From Thalassobacterium maritimum (lineage in GTDB: Bacteria; Verrucomicrobiota; Verrucomicrobiia; Opitutales; Coraliomargaritaceae), in NCBI RefSeq assembly GCF_031127805.1, contig NZ_JARXHW010000002.1:62001-126000 (forward strand): a DNA stretch of 64,000 bases. The letters run 5' to 3'. Shown here piece after piece: positions 55,315 through 64,000 of this stretch. Both the position numbers and the translations under genes were made by a program. The notes beneath the pieces were generated by a model that ran no database searches, had not been told where the DNA came from, and was given only the letters and a program-made list of their open reading frames with translations. Within the stretch, counting starts at the first letter, position 1. Each line of letters opens with the position of its first letter.

Positions 55315-55383
55315 AGGTTGAAGTCCCGCCTTTGGGCGGTTCATCTTCTTTTTTCAGTCCGCCAGAAGGTGGGACTCCAACCT
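55315..55383. repeat. 69-bp imperfect palindrome upstream of exbB
   Basis: Two 25-nt arms (55315-55339 and 55359-55383) pair at 21 of 25 positions around a 19-nt pyrimidine-rich loop. Arm ends read AGGTTG...GGCGG and CCGCC...CAACCT. It lies between the Pmp3 terminator and the exbB start. It looks like a palindromic extragenic repeat rather than a terminator, since no T-tract follows the right arm. Confidence 0.65.
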
Positions 55384-55397
55384 TTGCCTCTGATTTC

Positions 55398-55961
55398 ATG
55401 GACATCTTTACTCACGCAGGAATATTTATCTACCCACTCGGCCTCTGCTCCATTCTTGCGGTCTTTATCGCTTTTGAGCGTTTGCTCGCGCTGCGCCCTT
55501 CGCGAGTCATGCCGCGTGCCTTAGTGGACGCCTTTGTCTCGGGGCAGTTTGATGGTGTAGAGGCAGATCAAAATTCCGTAGCAGGACGCATTCTGCACTT
55601 TCACCGCTCACGTCCCTCTGATCCGGATTCACTTAAAGCTTACGCTAGGCTCGAAGTCAGCCGTATGGAGCGCGGTGTGTTTCTCCTGGAAGTCGTGATT
55701 GGGGCTGCGCCCTTGATCGGGCTATTGGGCACGGTGACTGGACTGACACAAGTCTTCAGCGGTTTTTCTGCCGAGACTGGTTTGCCCGACCCAGCCACCT
55801 TTATTCGCGGCATCGCACTCGCGCTCAATACCACTATTTTAGGGCTCGCGATCGCCATTCCAGCACTCGCGGCGCATGCATACGTATTGCGACGGGTTGA
55901 ATTTATGGCCGCACGCATCGGGCTCGGTGTGCAAGCCTTGCTACAAGCTAAACAGGACTAG
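55398..55961 (+). CDS. MotA/TolQ/ExbB-type proton channel protein
   Basis: The 187-residue protein has three TM helices (about 8-30, 95-120, 140-165) and the family region LLEVVIGAAPLIGLLGTVTGLTQVF-like core, shown here in short form as GAAPLIGLLGTVTG, plus RGIALALNTTILGLAIAIPA. With the ExbD gene that follows 12 bp later it forms a proton-driven energy transducer. No TonB or TolA is adjacent. The ATG at 55398 begins the first helix; the longer frame includes the palindromic element. Confidence 0.88.
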   Translation: MDIFTHAGIFIYPLGLCSILAVFIAFERLLALRPSRVMPRALVDAFVSGQFDGVEADQNSVAGRILHFHRSRPSDPDSLKAYARLEVSRMERGVFLLEVVIGAAPLIGLLGTVTGLTQVFSGFSAETGLPDPATFIRGIALALNTTILGLAIAIPALAAHAYVLRRVEFMAARIGLGVQALLQAKQD

Positions 55962-55973
55962 GCCGCGCCGAAA

Positions 55974-56381
55974 ATGGATACCAGCTCTGATTTGATCCAT
56001 CGCCGCCGGCGGCAGCCTGTGATTAACATCGTGCCCTTGGTCGATGTGTTGACGGTCTTGTTGTTTTTCTTCTTGGTCACCATGCAGTTCAAACAAGTGA
56101 GCGCGCTCAATATTACCGTGCCCAAGATTGAGACGGCGGGAGAGAACGAGATTCAAGAACAAATCGTGATCGCGCTCAGTCCCGAAGGAGCCTTTTACTT
56201 AAATGACCGCTCCGTCGAAAAGCCGGAGCTCGAAGCTGCGATGCAACTCGCTGGTGAACTCACGCCCGATATGCCCATCCTATTGGTGGCCGACGAAGAA
56301 GTGCCCCTCAGATTCGTGACCGAAGTCATGGATATTTGCCGTAGCCATCGTTTAAACAAGATCCGTCTACAGTCGCGCTAA
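55974..56381 (+). CDS. ExbD/TolR-family protein
   Basis: The 135-residue protein has a short cytoplasmic head, one TM helix containing the proton-binding Asp (VINIVPLVDVLTVLLFFFLV) and a periplasmic domain (LLVADEEVPLRFVTEVMDIC). It is the partner of the upstream ExbB-type protein. Whether it serves TonB-like uptake or Tol-type envelope upkeep cannot be told. Confidence 0.9.
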   Translation: MDTSSDLIHRRRRQPVINIVPLVDVLTVLLFFFLVTMQFKQVSALNITVPKIETAGENEIQEQIVIALSPEGAFYLNDRSVEKPELEAAMQLAGELTPDMPILLVADEEVPLRFVTEVMDICRSHRLNKIRLQSR

Positions 56382-56480
56382 TTAGATCCAAATGCTCTGG
56401 CATATTCAATTGAGTGTTTCAATTTCTCTGCAAATCTGAGCTTTCCGACAGCGACATAAGTCCTTAATCTATTTGATATT

Positions 56481-57149
56481 ATGAATGAGATCATTGCTAT
56501 TTTTGCTGGAGTGGGGCTGGCGGCAGCCTGCGGATTTCGAGTCTTTGTCCCGCTCTTTGTGGCTAGTTTAGCCGCCAATCAAGGAGTGGATGCGATCGGG
56601 GGCGTGAATTTTCAAGACATGATCGGTGCTAATTTTGAGTGGCTGGGGAATGACTGGGTAACGATCGCCCTCGGGGTGGCCACACTCTTGGAAGTGGGGA
56701 GTTATTACATCCCTTGGTTGGACAATGCCCTGGACGCGATCGCAAGTCCTGCTGCCGTGGTGGCTGGCACTTTTATTACCGGCGCAATGCTTCCTGAGTT
56801 TATGGGGGACGAAGCCTTTAAATGGATCGTCGCGGCCATCATGGGCGGTGGCACCGCAGGCATCGTTCAAGGCGCTTCGGTCATTACGCGCGGTGCATCG
56901 ACGGCGACTACGGGGGGCATCGGTAATCCCGCGGTATCCACCGCTGAGCTCGGAGGCTCCATTCTCACGGCAGGCTTGGCTGTAATGATTCCGATCCTCG
57001 CTGCGATCTTGGTGCTCTTTTTACTCTTTTACTTTATTCGCACCATCTTTCGTTTTTTTGTCCGTCGTCGTGAGTCAAAGCGCGCGCTACATGCCGGCCC
57101 CGCTGTCGCCGTGCCAGTGAGTCGTCCACCATCGCCTCCTGGCCTGTAG
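56481..57149 (+). CDS. DUF4126 family membrane protein
   Basis: The 222-residue protein has several TM helices and the DUF4126 pattern: GVGLAAACGFRVFVPLFVAS at the N terminus, WVTIALGVATLLEVGSYYIP, LDAIASPAAVVAGTFITGA. A C-terminal Arg-rich and Pro-rich tail (FRFFVRRRESKRALH) is cytoplasmic or periplasmic. Function is unknown in the family. Confidence 0.8.
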   Translation: MNEIIAIFAGVGLAAACGFRVFVPLFVASLAANQGVDAIGGVNFQDMIGANFEWLGNDWVTIALGVATLLEVGSYYIPWLDNALDAIASPAAVVAGTFITGAMLPEFMGDEAFKWIVAAIMGGGTAGIVQGASVITRGASTATTGGIGNPAVSTAELGGSILTAGLAVMIPILAAILVLFLLFYFIRTIFRFFVRRRESKRALHAGPAVAVPVSRPPSPPGL

Positions 57150-57252
57150 TCGATCTCGATACCGCGCGAGTCCTGCCTGAGTTTTCCCAGAGTCCCTTCA
57201 GAGTCCTCGGGGGCCTCCCGATCCTTCATTCTTCTTTAGTTAGAATCTCTTT

Positions 57253-58131
57253 ATGGCCACGATCTCAATTTGGCTTGAAGCAACACGCCCGAAAACGCTG
57301 CCTGCTGCGGTGGCTCCCGTGCTCTTAGGCACTGCAATGGCGCATAGCCTCGGGCAATTGAATGCTGTGCCCGCACTGATCTGTCTCGGCTTCGCTTTGC
57401 TGGTGCAGATCGGGACAAATTTCGCCAACGATTATCTCGACGGGGTGAAAGGCACTGATACGGATGCACGCTTGGGCCCTCGCCGAGCTGTGGCTTCAGG
57501 GCTCGTGCGCCCTGCGACTATGAAGTGGGCGAGTATTGGCATACTTGCCTTGGCATTTTGTCTCGGTTTGAGCCTGATTTATTATGGCGGTTGGTGGCTG
57601 CTGGCGGTTGGTGTCGCCAGTATCGTTTGTGCTTGGATCTATACTGGGGGCCCGTTTCCTCTCGCCTATAACGGTCTGGGAGACGTATTTGTAGTGCTGT
57701 TCTTCGGTTTGATCGCGGTTGTCTGCACATTTTATGTCCAGACCGGCAGTTTTAATCGCGATGTCGTTTTGCTAGCTTTGGCCTGCGGTCTGGTGGTCAA
57801 TAATTTGCTGGTTGTAAATAACTACCGTGATCTGGAAGAAGACCGGCAAGCACACAAGCGAACGCTGGTCGTGCTCTTGGGGCGCCCTTGTGCGCTGGGG
57901 CAATATGCGCTTTCTTTACTCTGGGCCGGGGCCGTTTTATTGTGGCTGGTGTGGCAAGGTTATGGAGCCTTTGTATTGCTTGGCTGGATACCTGTGGGGG
58001 TGGGACTCTACCAAACGCGCAAGTTGCGGCAGGCCGTGCATCCTAGTGACTATCTAGCATGCTTACAACGTGCAGCCAAGGTGGTGGTCGCTTACGGAGT
58101 GTTGGTTTCTGTCGGCTTATTTCTCGGCTAA
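57253..58131 (+). CDS. menA: 1,4-dihydroxy-2-naphthoate polyprenyltransferase
   Basis: MenA attaches a polyprenyl chain to DHNA in menaquinone synthesis in the inner membrane. The 292-residue UbiA-family protein has the first Asp-rich motif NFANDYLDGVKGTDTDAR and second motif NNYRDLEEDRQAHKRTL, and about nine TM helices. The opening SIWLEATRPKTLPAAVAPVL is typical. A menaquinone-based respiratory chain fits facultatively anaerobic life together with PFL. Confidence 0.93.
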   Translation: MATISIWLEATRPKTLPAAVAPVLLGTAMAHSLGQLNAVPALICLGFALLVQIGTNFANDYLDGVKGTDTDARLGPRRAVASGLVRPATMKWASIGILALAFCLGLSLIYYGGWWLLAVGVASIVCAWIYTGGPFPLAYNGLGDVFVVLFFGLIAVVCTFYVQTGSFNRDVVLLALACGLVVNNLLVVNNYRDLEEDRQAHKRTLVVLLGRPCALGQYALSLLWAGAVLLWLVWQGYGAFVLLGWIPVGVGLYQTRKLRQAVHPSDYLACLQRAAKVVVAYGVLVSVGLFLG

Positions 58132-58144
58132 ATGTAGAGCAGCT

Positions 58145-58618
58145 CTAGCTGCGATATCGCTTGAGGTAGACCTGTGCGTAATCACAGGAGGCGCTTACTT
58201 GCAGTCTCGCCTGATCTGCGTACTGAATCGCTGCCTGCATTAACTGAGCCGCGATGCCTTTGCCGCGTAGATGCTTGGGTACAAAGGTGTGCGTGATTTT
58301 TATTTCTTCTGTAGCCAGTCGCACGTAGTCCAAACGAGCACCCGAAGCGGTGTAGAAACGATGCTCAGCCGTGATATGCTGTATGGCGTCTGCCTCTTCA
58401 AATAAATGTGCCGCGCACGCCGGGCTGTTATAGGCGCGCGGCTTTGTTTCCTCTTTTGTCAGGTCGACTGCGCCGAATTCCTGGCAGCAGGCCCCACGCG
58501 TGCTCAAGCAATCATCGCAGATCGCGATGCCTGCCATGGTCTGTTCCACGGGAGCACCGCAATCGATGCAAGTTAGGGGAGTCGTGCTGTTGGGCTCTGA
58601 GGACGTCGAAGAAGTCAT
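58145..58618 (-). CDS. GNAT-fold protein with N-terminal zinc ribbon
   Basis: The 157-residue protein has an N-terminal CxxC...CxxC pair (CIDC, CDDC), probably a zinc ribbon, and a C-terminal short GNAT domain (about 80-155, ITHTFVPKHLRGKGIAAQLM, YADQARLQVSASCDYAQVYL) of the YjdJ/GCN5-related type. Acetyl-CoA binding is suggested by the RGKGIA loop. The substrate is unknown. A good promoter places the transcription start almost at the ATG. Confidence 0.82.
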   Translation of the reverse strand: MTSSTSSEPNSTTPLTCIDCGAPVEQTMAGIAICDDCLSTRGACCQEFGAVDLTKEETKPRAYNSPACAAHLFEEADAIQHITAEHRFYTASGARLDYVRLATEEIKITHTFVPKHLRGKGIAAQLMQAAIQYADQARLQVSASCDYAQVYLKRYRS

Positions 58619-58623
58619 GCAGC

Positions 58624-58652
58624 AGACTATGAATCGAAGGTTGAGCTGTCAA
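58624..58652 (-). promoter_or_regulatory. Promoter of the GNAT gene, possibly leaderless
   Basis: On the minus strand TTGACA (58652-58647) and TAGTCT (58629-58624) are exactly 17 bp apart, and the ATG at 58618 begins five bases after the -10 box. A start site about seven bases past the -10 box would give an mRNA with virtually no leader. Confidence 0.45.
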
Positions 58653-58748
58653 TCTATGTGCAGTTCCTGTAAAATGCATGAGGCTCACCGGGCGGGGGGC
58701 TAGCTTCAATTTGGAGCCTTAGTGGGGGCCTAAGAGTTGATTCGAACT

Positions 58749-61262
58749 TCAAGATTTATTGTATTCGCCCTGGGCAGTTTTCACGATAGCACGTGTCAAT
58801 TCAGGCACTTTGATTGGCTTCGATAGGAAGTCGTTCATGCCACTTGCGAAACACTGTTTACGTTGCTCATCGATTACGTGGGCAGTGAGTGCTATTATTG
58901 TAGGTGGGGGGAGGTGCTTAGATTTACGTATTTCGCGGGTCGCAGTGATGCCATCCATGACTGGCATTTCGATGTCCATTAAAATTAGTTCGTATTCCTT
59001 GTCACCGACTGCCTCGGTCGCCAGTTGGCCATTGCTCACAATGTCTGGAGCATAGCCCATCCGTTGAAGGATTCGCTTCATTATTTTCTGGTTGGTTTGA
59101 TTGTCTTCCACAATCAAGATATTTAAGGGGTAGTCCTTCGCGAGTGCTTTATTGATGTGTGGCACTTTTGTGCGTATTCCCTGTGGGCTGGAGGAATTGC
59201 CTGTTGCAGCTTGCTGATTCGGCTGCCCGCTGCCCTGTGGGGTGGCATCGAGTGGGGTTATGGCTAGGGGGATTTCGAGTTTAAAAGATGCTCCTGGCTG
59301 GGGCCGACTTTGGTAGGATAAGTCGCCTTTCATTAAACGGGCCAATTGACGGCTAATGGCTAGGCCTAATCCAGTGCCTCCATGAGTGCGAGTGATTGAA
59401 GAGTCGGCTTGGACAAAGGCTTTAAAGAGGTTTTTCTGGGCATCGGGCGAGATGCCGATTCCCTCGTCTGTGACTTGGATGCAGAGCGAAATCGCGCCAG
59501 CCTCTAAGGCTTTAGATTCGACAGTGAGATGAACTCTACCTCCTGTGTGTGAAAAGCGAATCGCATTGCTCAATAAGTTAAGAATGATTTGTCGGATGCG
59601 GGCGATGTCGCCCTTCAGGTATCGAGGGCTGCCCTCTTGAGTGATCGCTTCGATTGTGACCTTCTTGGACAGAGCCTCAGTTCTCATTATTTCTACGGGC
59701 TGAGAAATACAGTCGTCGATTTCAAATATCTCTTCGTGTAACTCCAGTCGGCCCGCTTCAATTTTGGAAAAATCGAGGATGTCGTTAATCAAATCTAAGA
59801 GCGCATCGCCGCTCACGCGGATAGTTGAGACGCAGTCTGCTTGTTGTTTGTCAAGCTGAGTATCTATGAGTAATGAGCTCATGCCGATGATCGCATTGAG
59901 CGGCGTGCGGATTTCGTGGCTCATGGCGGCTAGAAAGGCGCTTTTAGCTCGGTCGGCCTTTTGCGCTTCTTCGGCCATTTTTTCAGCTAATCGCGTTTGT
60001 TGTGCCAGTTCTTGGTTGGAAGCTTGAAGTGCGCGGTCTGTCTTGCTGCGTATATTGATGTTTACGATCATCTCCGCGAAGACTTTGAGTAGCTGGCGTT
60101 CGTCTTGAGTGTATTGATGCGATTGCTTCACCGCATCGAAGCCGACAAATCCGATACATTCGTTATCGTCGATAAGTGGAACCGTGATTAGGCTTTTAAT
60201 ATTTTGAGCTTCAAGTATCACTCGCGTGAGTTCGTCTTTGGGGAGGTGGTGGACATTATCAATCTCAACCACCTGTCCCTGCTGGTGCGCTTCGAGCCAG
60301 TTGGGCAAATCGGATAGGTCGACGCACTGGAGTTGATCGATTTCAGAGCTAATCCCCGGCGCACACCACTCGTGTGTGTTCTGTGCAGTCATTGTGTCGA
60401 GATTGTAGCGGAAAATATAAGCCCGATCGACGCCGGTGAAACGACCGATTTCTCCCAGCGAGTCCTCGACAGTCGCATCAATTGATTTCAGCGGGCGGTT
60501 AATGTATTCTAGGGACGTTCTCACCAGTAGTTGCAGGAACTGATCTTTATACTGAAAAGCGTCGTTCTTTTGCCGGAGCATCGCACGATGTCGCCTGCTG
60601 CTGCGCAAAGAAAAGCCCATGAGCGCCAAAGATATAAATAGTAGGCTCGGTAGTGCCGCGACCCCCAATAGATACAGATACCAACCCTTGGACGAGATGT
60701 CGATGCCCAGCACGGCCAGTACTTCGCCCGTTTCGGGGTCAAGTATGGGAGTGATTGGGCTGATCCATGTGCCCCAGCGATCTTTTAAGGGACCTTCCAA
60801 AAAGGAGCTTTTATTGTCGAAGACCGCTTTCAGTTTAGTTGAGGCCTCTGGATAAGGCTCGCCTAGGGGAGATGGAGGAGTGTTTTCTACAGGCCGTTGC
60901 GCATCGACTAAAAAGTAAATATCACCTTCTGCATTGCGCTGCATGATATAGATGTAATGAAAACGGTCCGATGTTAAGATCTGTCTCGATAGTGTCTCTT
61001 GGATCTGCAGGGCCGCTTTTTGCTGTTGTTTCGCTGTGCCTGAGACTAAGTCCCTTACTTTAGTCAGATCGAGTCCTTGGCTGACTAATTCAGCTGATAT
61101 CATTAAGGCATTGCGCATTCTTTGATCCGCCTTAATGAGGACCAGCACGATGGATAAGCTGGCCAGTAGGACGAATAGGGAGGAATTCAGTAGCAGGGGG
61201 GCTCGGCTCGTGTTCGAGGGGATTTTCGAGTCTTTGTAGTTTGGCAGTGCCATTTCATCCAT
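58749..61262 (-). CDS. Hybrid sensor histidine kinase/response regulator with GAF domain
   Basis: The 837-residue protein has two TM helices (about 25-45 and 195-215) around a periplasmic PAS/Cache-like sensor, then GAF (about 255-410, VPLIDDNECIGFVGFDAV), coiled coil, HisKA with AMSHEIRTPLNAIIG, HATPase (NLLSNAIRFS, DEGIGI, GGTGLGLAIS), a Gln/Ser-rich linker and a C-terminal REC domain (LNILIVEDNQTNQKI, phospho-Asp in ILMDIEMPVMDG). It lacks an Hpt domain. No response regulator is adjacent. An alternative ATG is at codon 4. Confidence 0.92.
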   Translation of the reverse strand: MDEMALPNYKDSKIPSNTSRAPLLLNSSLFVLLASLSIVLVLIKADQRMRNALMISAELVSQGLDLTKVRDLVSGTAKQQQKAALQIQETLSRQILTSDRFHYIYIMQRNAEGDIYFLVDAQRPVENTPPSPLGEPYPEASTKLKAVFDNKSSFLEGPLKDRWGTWISPITPILDPETGEVLAVLGIDISSKGWYLYLLGVAALPSLLFISLALMGFSLRSSRRHRAMLRQKNDAFQYKDQFLQLLVRTSLEYINRPLKSIDATVEDSLGEIGRFTGVDRAYIFRYNLDTMTAQNTHEWCAPGISSEIDQLQCVDLSDLPNWLEAHQQGQVVEIDNVHHLPKDELTRVILEAQNIKSLITVPLIDDNECIGFVGFDAVKQSHQYTQDERQLLKVFAEMIVNINIRSKTDRALQASNQELAQQTRLAEKMAEEAQKADRAKSAFLAAMSHEIRTPLNAIIGMSSLLIDTQLDKQQADCVSTIRVSGDALLDLINDILDFSKIEAGRLELHEEIFEIDDCISQPVEIMRTEALSKKVTIEAITQEGSPRYLKGDIARIRQIILNLLSNAIRFSHTGGRVHLTVESKALEAGAISLCIQVTDEGIGISPDAQKNLFKAFVQADSSITRTHGGTGLGLAISRQLARLMKGDLSYQSRPQPGASFKLEIPLAITPLDATPQGSGQPNQQAATGNSSSPQGIRTKVPHINKALAKDYPLNILIVEDNQTNQKIMKRILQRMGYAPDIVSNGQLATEAVGDKEYELILMDIEMPVMDGITATREIRKSKHLPPPTIIALTAHVIDEQRKQCFASGMNDFLSKPIKVPELTRAIVKTAQGEYNKS

Positions 61263-61457
61263 CTCATCGAATTATGCCCTTGAGGTCAAGATTGACCGTG
61301 ATGCCAGTTGCTTGCAGTCGCTATAAACGGTACGTTTTTAGAAGTTCATTGGGCAATTTTGCGTATTATATACGCCATAAGAGACTCGTAGCTGTATGGA
61401 GAACGTGTTTATGAATAGTATGCAGTGATCACACTGTTGCATCCGTGGCGAAGGTAG
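61263..61457. other. Space between hybrid kinase and IS element, with palindromes
   Basis: Two small inverted repeats are seen upstream of the kinase: GGTCAA-GA-TTGACC (61284-61297) and GCGTAT-TAT-ATACGC (61361-61375). No gene is supported; the region contains the kinase promoter. Confidence 0.45.
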
Positions 61458-62890
61458 TTCTACATTGTTAAACTTTACGCTTGTACTTTCGCGATATTTG
61501 CGCAGGGTTATGTTTCTCACTTAAAGCTTAACTCACAGTTCGTGACTCCACTGAATCGGATAGCGAAATAAAAAAATATGACGCTACAGGCCTTCGCTCT
61601 ATAGCGCGCGACTTCATGGAGTTTTGCGACGACTATTCGAGCTACTTTATCTCTCAGGGGCGCAACCGCACTTTACATGCGCGCCAGTATCTAAGCGGCC
61701 TACTAGGAGATATTCGGCGTAAAAACATTGAGCGCATCGGTGAGAAAATCGATCAAGTCGATTATCAGTTAGTGCACAACTTCGTTAGCGAATCGAACTG
61801 GAACCACCGAGCCTTGGTCGATCAAATGGCTCGCGATGCAAATACATTACTGGGCGGCAACTCAGAGAGTATGCTGCTGCTCGATGAGATTTCCTTCCTG
61901 AAAAAGGGCACTCGTAGTGTAGGCGTGGCGAGGCAGTATTGTGGATGCTCGGGTAAAATTGAGAACGGTCAGGTTAGCGTCCTGGGAGTTCTGGGCTGCC
62001 AGCGCGATGCGACAATCATCGACTACCGGCTATATCTTCCGGAAGCTTGGACGCAGGACTGTGAGCGCATGGATCGCGCTCATGTCCCTGCAGATGAGCG
62101 CACGTTTAAAACGAAACCGGAACTCGCTTGGGAGATTATCGAGAATGCGATCAATCAAGGACTTGAGTTCAACTGGGTCGGCATGGACAGTCTCTATGGC
62201 AGCAACAGCAAATTGCTAGCAAAGCTTGAAGAGCAAGGGCTACGTTACGTTGCCGATGTTCGCAGTAACCAGAAGTTCTATGTTCGCGATGTCAGTGGAG
62301 CGCTGGTGTATCAATGCGTGGATCGGCTTTGGATCGAGCGAGGTGGCGAGCAAGCTGAACATGTTCACTTCCGCAATGCAACCAAAGGCCCCCTTCACGC
62401 ACAGGTTCTGCGCATAGCGCTTTACGATCATGACGGATGCCAGAATCAGCGCTGTTTGGTCATCAGCTGCGATGGAACCGGAGCGATCAAATATAGCCTG
62501 ACCAATGATCAGGCCAGTGCCGTGCAACTATGCTATCGCCAACATCAGCGCTACTGGATCGAGCGAGCCATACAAGAAGCTTAGAGTGAAGTCGGAATGG
62601 CGCAGTATCAGGTGCGCGGCTGGCAAGGCTGGCATCAACACATGGCCATGGTCACTATGGCCATGCTCTTCGTTACACAGCAAAAGCTCATTAATCGAGA
62701 ATGCGCTCCATTGTTGAGCACACACGACGTGGTCGAACTGCTCAGCTTTTACCTGCCTTCCAAACAACGCTCAGAAAAGGAGATCTTCCAACAACTCCTA
62801 CAAAGACACACAGCAAGACTCAAATCCATTGAACACCACTATCGAAAACAGGGACGAACCGCATACATCTCGTAGTTTAACAATGTAGAA
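61458..62890 (+). mobile_element. Decayed IS701-type insertion sequence
   Basis: Perfect 17-bp terminal inverted repeats bound a 1433-bp element: TTCTACATTGTTAAACT at 61458-61474 and its reverse complement at 62874-62890. The transposase gene fills most of it and its stop lies at the right repeat. I find no matching 4-bp direct repeat outside the ends (GTAG against TTAA), so the element may have rearranged or decayed. Confidence 0.82.
61616..62875 (+). pseudogene. IS701-family transposase interrupted by an amber codon
   Basis: The first 322 residues run from ATG at 61616 (RNRTLHARQYLSGLLGDIRR, MLLLDEISFLKKGTRSVGVA, FNWVGMDSLYGSN) through QRYWIERAIQEA and then a TAG at 62582. The same frame continues without shift as SEVGMAQYQVRGWQGWHQHM, exactly the normal IS701 C-terminal block, to 62875. 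A single substitution (probably Lys codon AAG to TAG) explains it. The DDE catalytic Asp in LLLDE and the Asp in GMDSLYG remain, but the terminal Glu block falls next to the stop. Confidence 0.85.
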
Positions 62891-63089
62891 TTAACGAGAG
62901 GCGGTTTAGATGTTAGCCATTCAAAGTCGCGCATTTGTAATGATCTTCCGCTGCAGTCGGATCTATTCTATTTCTATGCATCAGACCGTCTGAACTGTGA
63001 CTTTTTTTACAACTTCTTTTAATTATTGCGTGACCTCGTGTTGTTAATGACCTTATTTTTCCAGCCTCGACTTCGTTACTTATGGAACA

Positions 63090-64000
63090 ATGAAAAACCA
63101 AAACCCTGAACAGATTGCCCGCGACAAGATCGACGCTCAGCTACGAGCTTCGGGGTGGGCTGTTCAGGATAAAAACGCTTTCAACCCAAATGAGGGGGGC
63201 GGGCAGGCGGTTCGTGAATATACCACCGATGTGGGCCCTGCTGATTACGTGCTCTTTGTGGATAAGCAGCCTGTTGGAGTGGTTGAGGCTAAGAAGGAAG
63301 ATTTGGGCTATAACATTACGACTGCAGAAGACCAGACTGCTGGCTATGCGGGGGCTAAATTGAAATGGGTTAAAAATTCCCAACCGATTCCCTTTCTCTA
63401 CGAAGCCACGGGGGCCATCACCCGCTTTACCGATCAACGCGATCCGAAGCCACGCTCACGCGAGGTCTTTTCCTTTCACCGCCCGGAAACCTTGCGTGAA
63501 TGGTTAGAGCAGGGGCGCTCCTTGCGAGACCGTCTGCAGGACTTATCCACGCTCGATCCGACTGGTCTGCGTGATTGCCAGATCAACGCGATTACCAATT
63601 TGGAAACGTCCTTCAAGGCTGCCAAGCCGCGTGCATTGATTCAGATGGCCACCGGCTCGGGCAAGACCTTTACCGCGATCACCGCCATCTATCGTTTGCT
63701 CAAATTCGCGCGGGCTAAGCGGGTGCTCTTCTTGGTCGATACTCGCAACCTCGGTGAGCAGGCCGAGCAGGAGTTCATGGCCTACACGCCGAACGACGAT
63801 AACCGCAAGTTCACCGAACTCTACACGGTGCAGCGTCTGCGCTCTTCCGTGGTGCCGTCCGATGGGCAGGTCTGTATCAGCACCATTCAGCGCATGTATT
63901 CCATCTTGCAGGGCAAGGAACTCGACGAGTCCGACGAACAGGCCAACCCCGCCGAGGTGCGCCCTCGCCGCAAAGAGCCGTTTCCCGTGGTTTATAATCC
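63090..64000 (+). CDS. hsdR: Type I restriction endonuclease R subunit, 5' part
   Basis: The gene runs off the right edge; 303 residues are visible. The N-terminal nuclease domain shows the PD-(D/E)xK pattern (PADYVLFVDKQPVGVVEAKK), followed by the start of the translocase motor with Walker A MATGSGKTFTAIT and the next motif VLFLVDTRNLGEQ. This subunit cuts DNA that lacks the system's methylation and needs HsdM and HsdS, which should lie beyond the window. It starts 200 bp after the IS element. Confidence 0.93.
   Translation, partial: MKNQNPEQIARDKIDAQLRASGWAVQDKNAFNPNEGGGQAVREYTTDVGPADYVLFVDKQPVGVVEAKKEDLGYNITTAEDQTAGYAGAKLKWVKNSQPIPFLYEATGAITRFTDQRDPKPRSREVFSFHRPETLREWLEQGRSLRDRLQDLSTLDPTGLRDCQINAITNLETSFKAAKPRALIQMATGSGKTFTAITAIYRLLKFARAKRVLFLVDTRNLGEQAEQEFMAYTPNDDNRKFTELYTVQRLRSSVVPSDGQVCISTIQRMYSILQGKELDESDEQANPAEVRPRRKEPFPVVYN

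Noticed and set aside
62582..62584. Pyrrolysine or programmed read-through at the transposase TAG
   Set aside because: The family has an ordinary residue here (Lys or similar), and nothing else in the window suggests amber decoding. A point mutation is simpler.

Overview
The window looks like chromosomal DNA of a marine Verrucomicrobiota bacterium, probably class Opitutia near Puniceicoccales/Coraliomargarita. This is an inference from gene content and protein style (Deg9-like proteases, a giant MBG-repeat exoprotein, L-rhamnose isomerase, E. coli-like PFL, few Shine-Dalgarno sequences); no rRNA or other marker is present. About 50 protein genes are supported. I see no tRNA, rRNA, CRISPR array or prophage.

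Layout. 1-7.1 kb: a GYF/DUF4339 membrane protein, a GT4 glycosyltransferase, an orphan Hpt protein, an NSS sodium symporter with a 48-residue partner gene, an LptF/G permease and an RNA methyltransferase. 7.2-10.2 kb: two overlapping Deg9-type protease genes, one with an intact catalytic triad and one that has lost all three residues. 10.4-14 kb: a TPR-like membrane protein and two PilT-like ATPases. 14.1-16 kb: folB, folK, an Rdx-family protein and a SMUG1-type uracil-DNA glycosylase in a tight operon. 16.1-20.8 kb: an FMN nitronate-monooxygenase-like protein, an MECR-like reductase, and an AraC regulator divergent from rhaA.

20.8-34.8 kb is the most distinctive accessory block. A 7TMR-DISM histidine kinase, a degenerate LytM-like membrane protein and a LuxR-type response regulator form an operon. 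It is divergent from a 2726-residue two-partner-secretion exoprotein with about 18 MBG-type repeats and its TpsB transporter. A perfect 9-2-9 palindrome lies in the shared intergenic region. 34.8-42.2 kb: a KefB-like antiporter, a tiny Cys-rich ORF, an SH3 lipoprotein-like protein, an RsuA/RluB pseudouridine synthase, and fabG-acpP-fabF-plsY.

42.2-48.3 kb: a ParD/RelE-type toxin-antitoxin pair, then pflB-pflA-OFA transporter (anaerobic pyruvate cleavage and probable formate or oxalate transport), then a second toxin-antitoxin locus whose toxin gene is frameshifted. 48.3-58.6 kb is mostly housekeeping: typA, an LEA2 lipoprotein, ygfZ, an HU gene, leuC, leuD, a Pmp3 protein, exbB/exbD, a DUF4126 protein, menA and a GNAT protein. 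58.7-64 kb: a hybrid histidine kinase, a decayed IS701-type element with 17-bp terminal repeats and an amber codon in its transposase, and the start of a type I restriction hsdR gene that runs off the right edge, suggesting a defence island begins there.

I did not find a complete novel defence system inside the window. The best candidates for undescribed biology are the active/inactive Deg9-like pair, the kinase/degenerate-LytM/regulator module beside the MBG exoprotein, and several small genes and palindromic elements that ordinary gene calling would miss.
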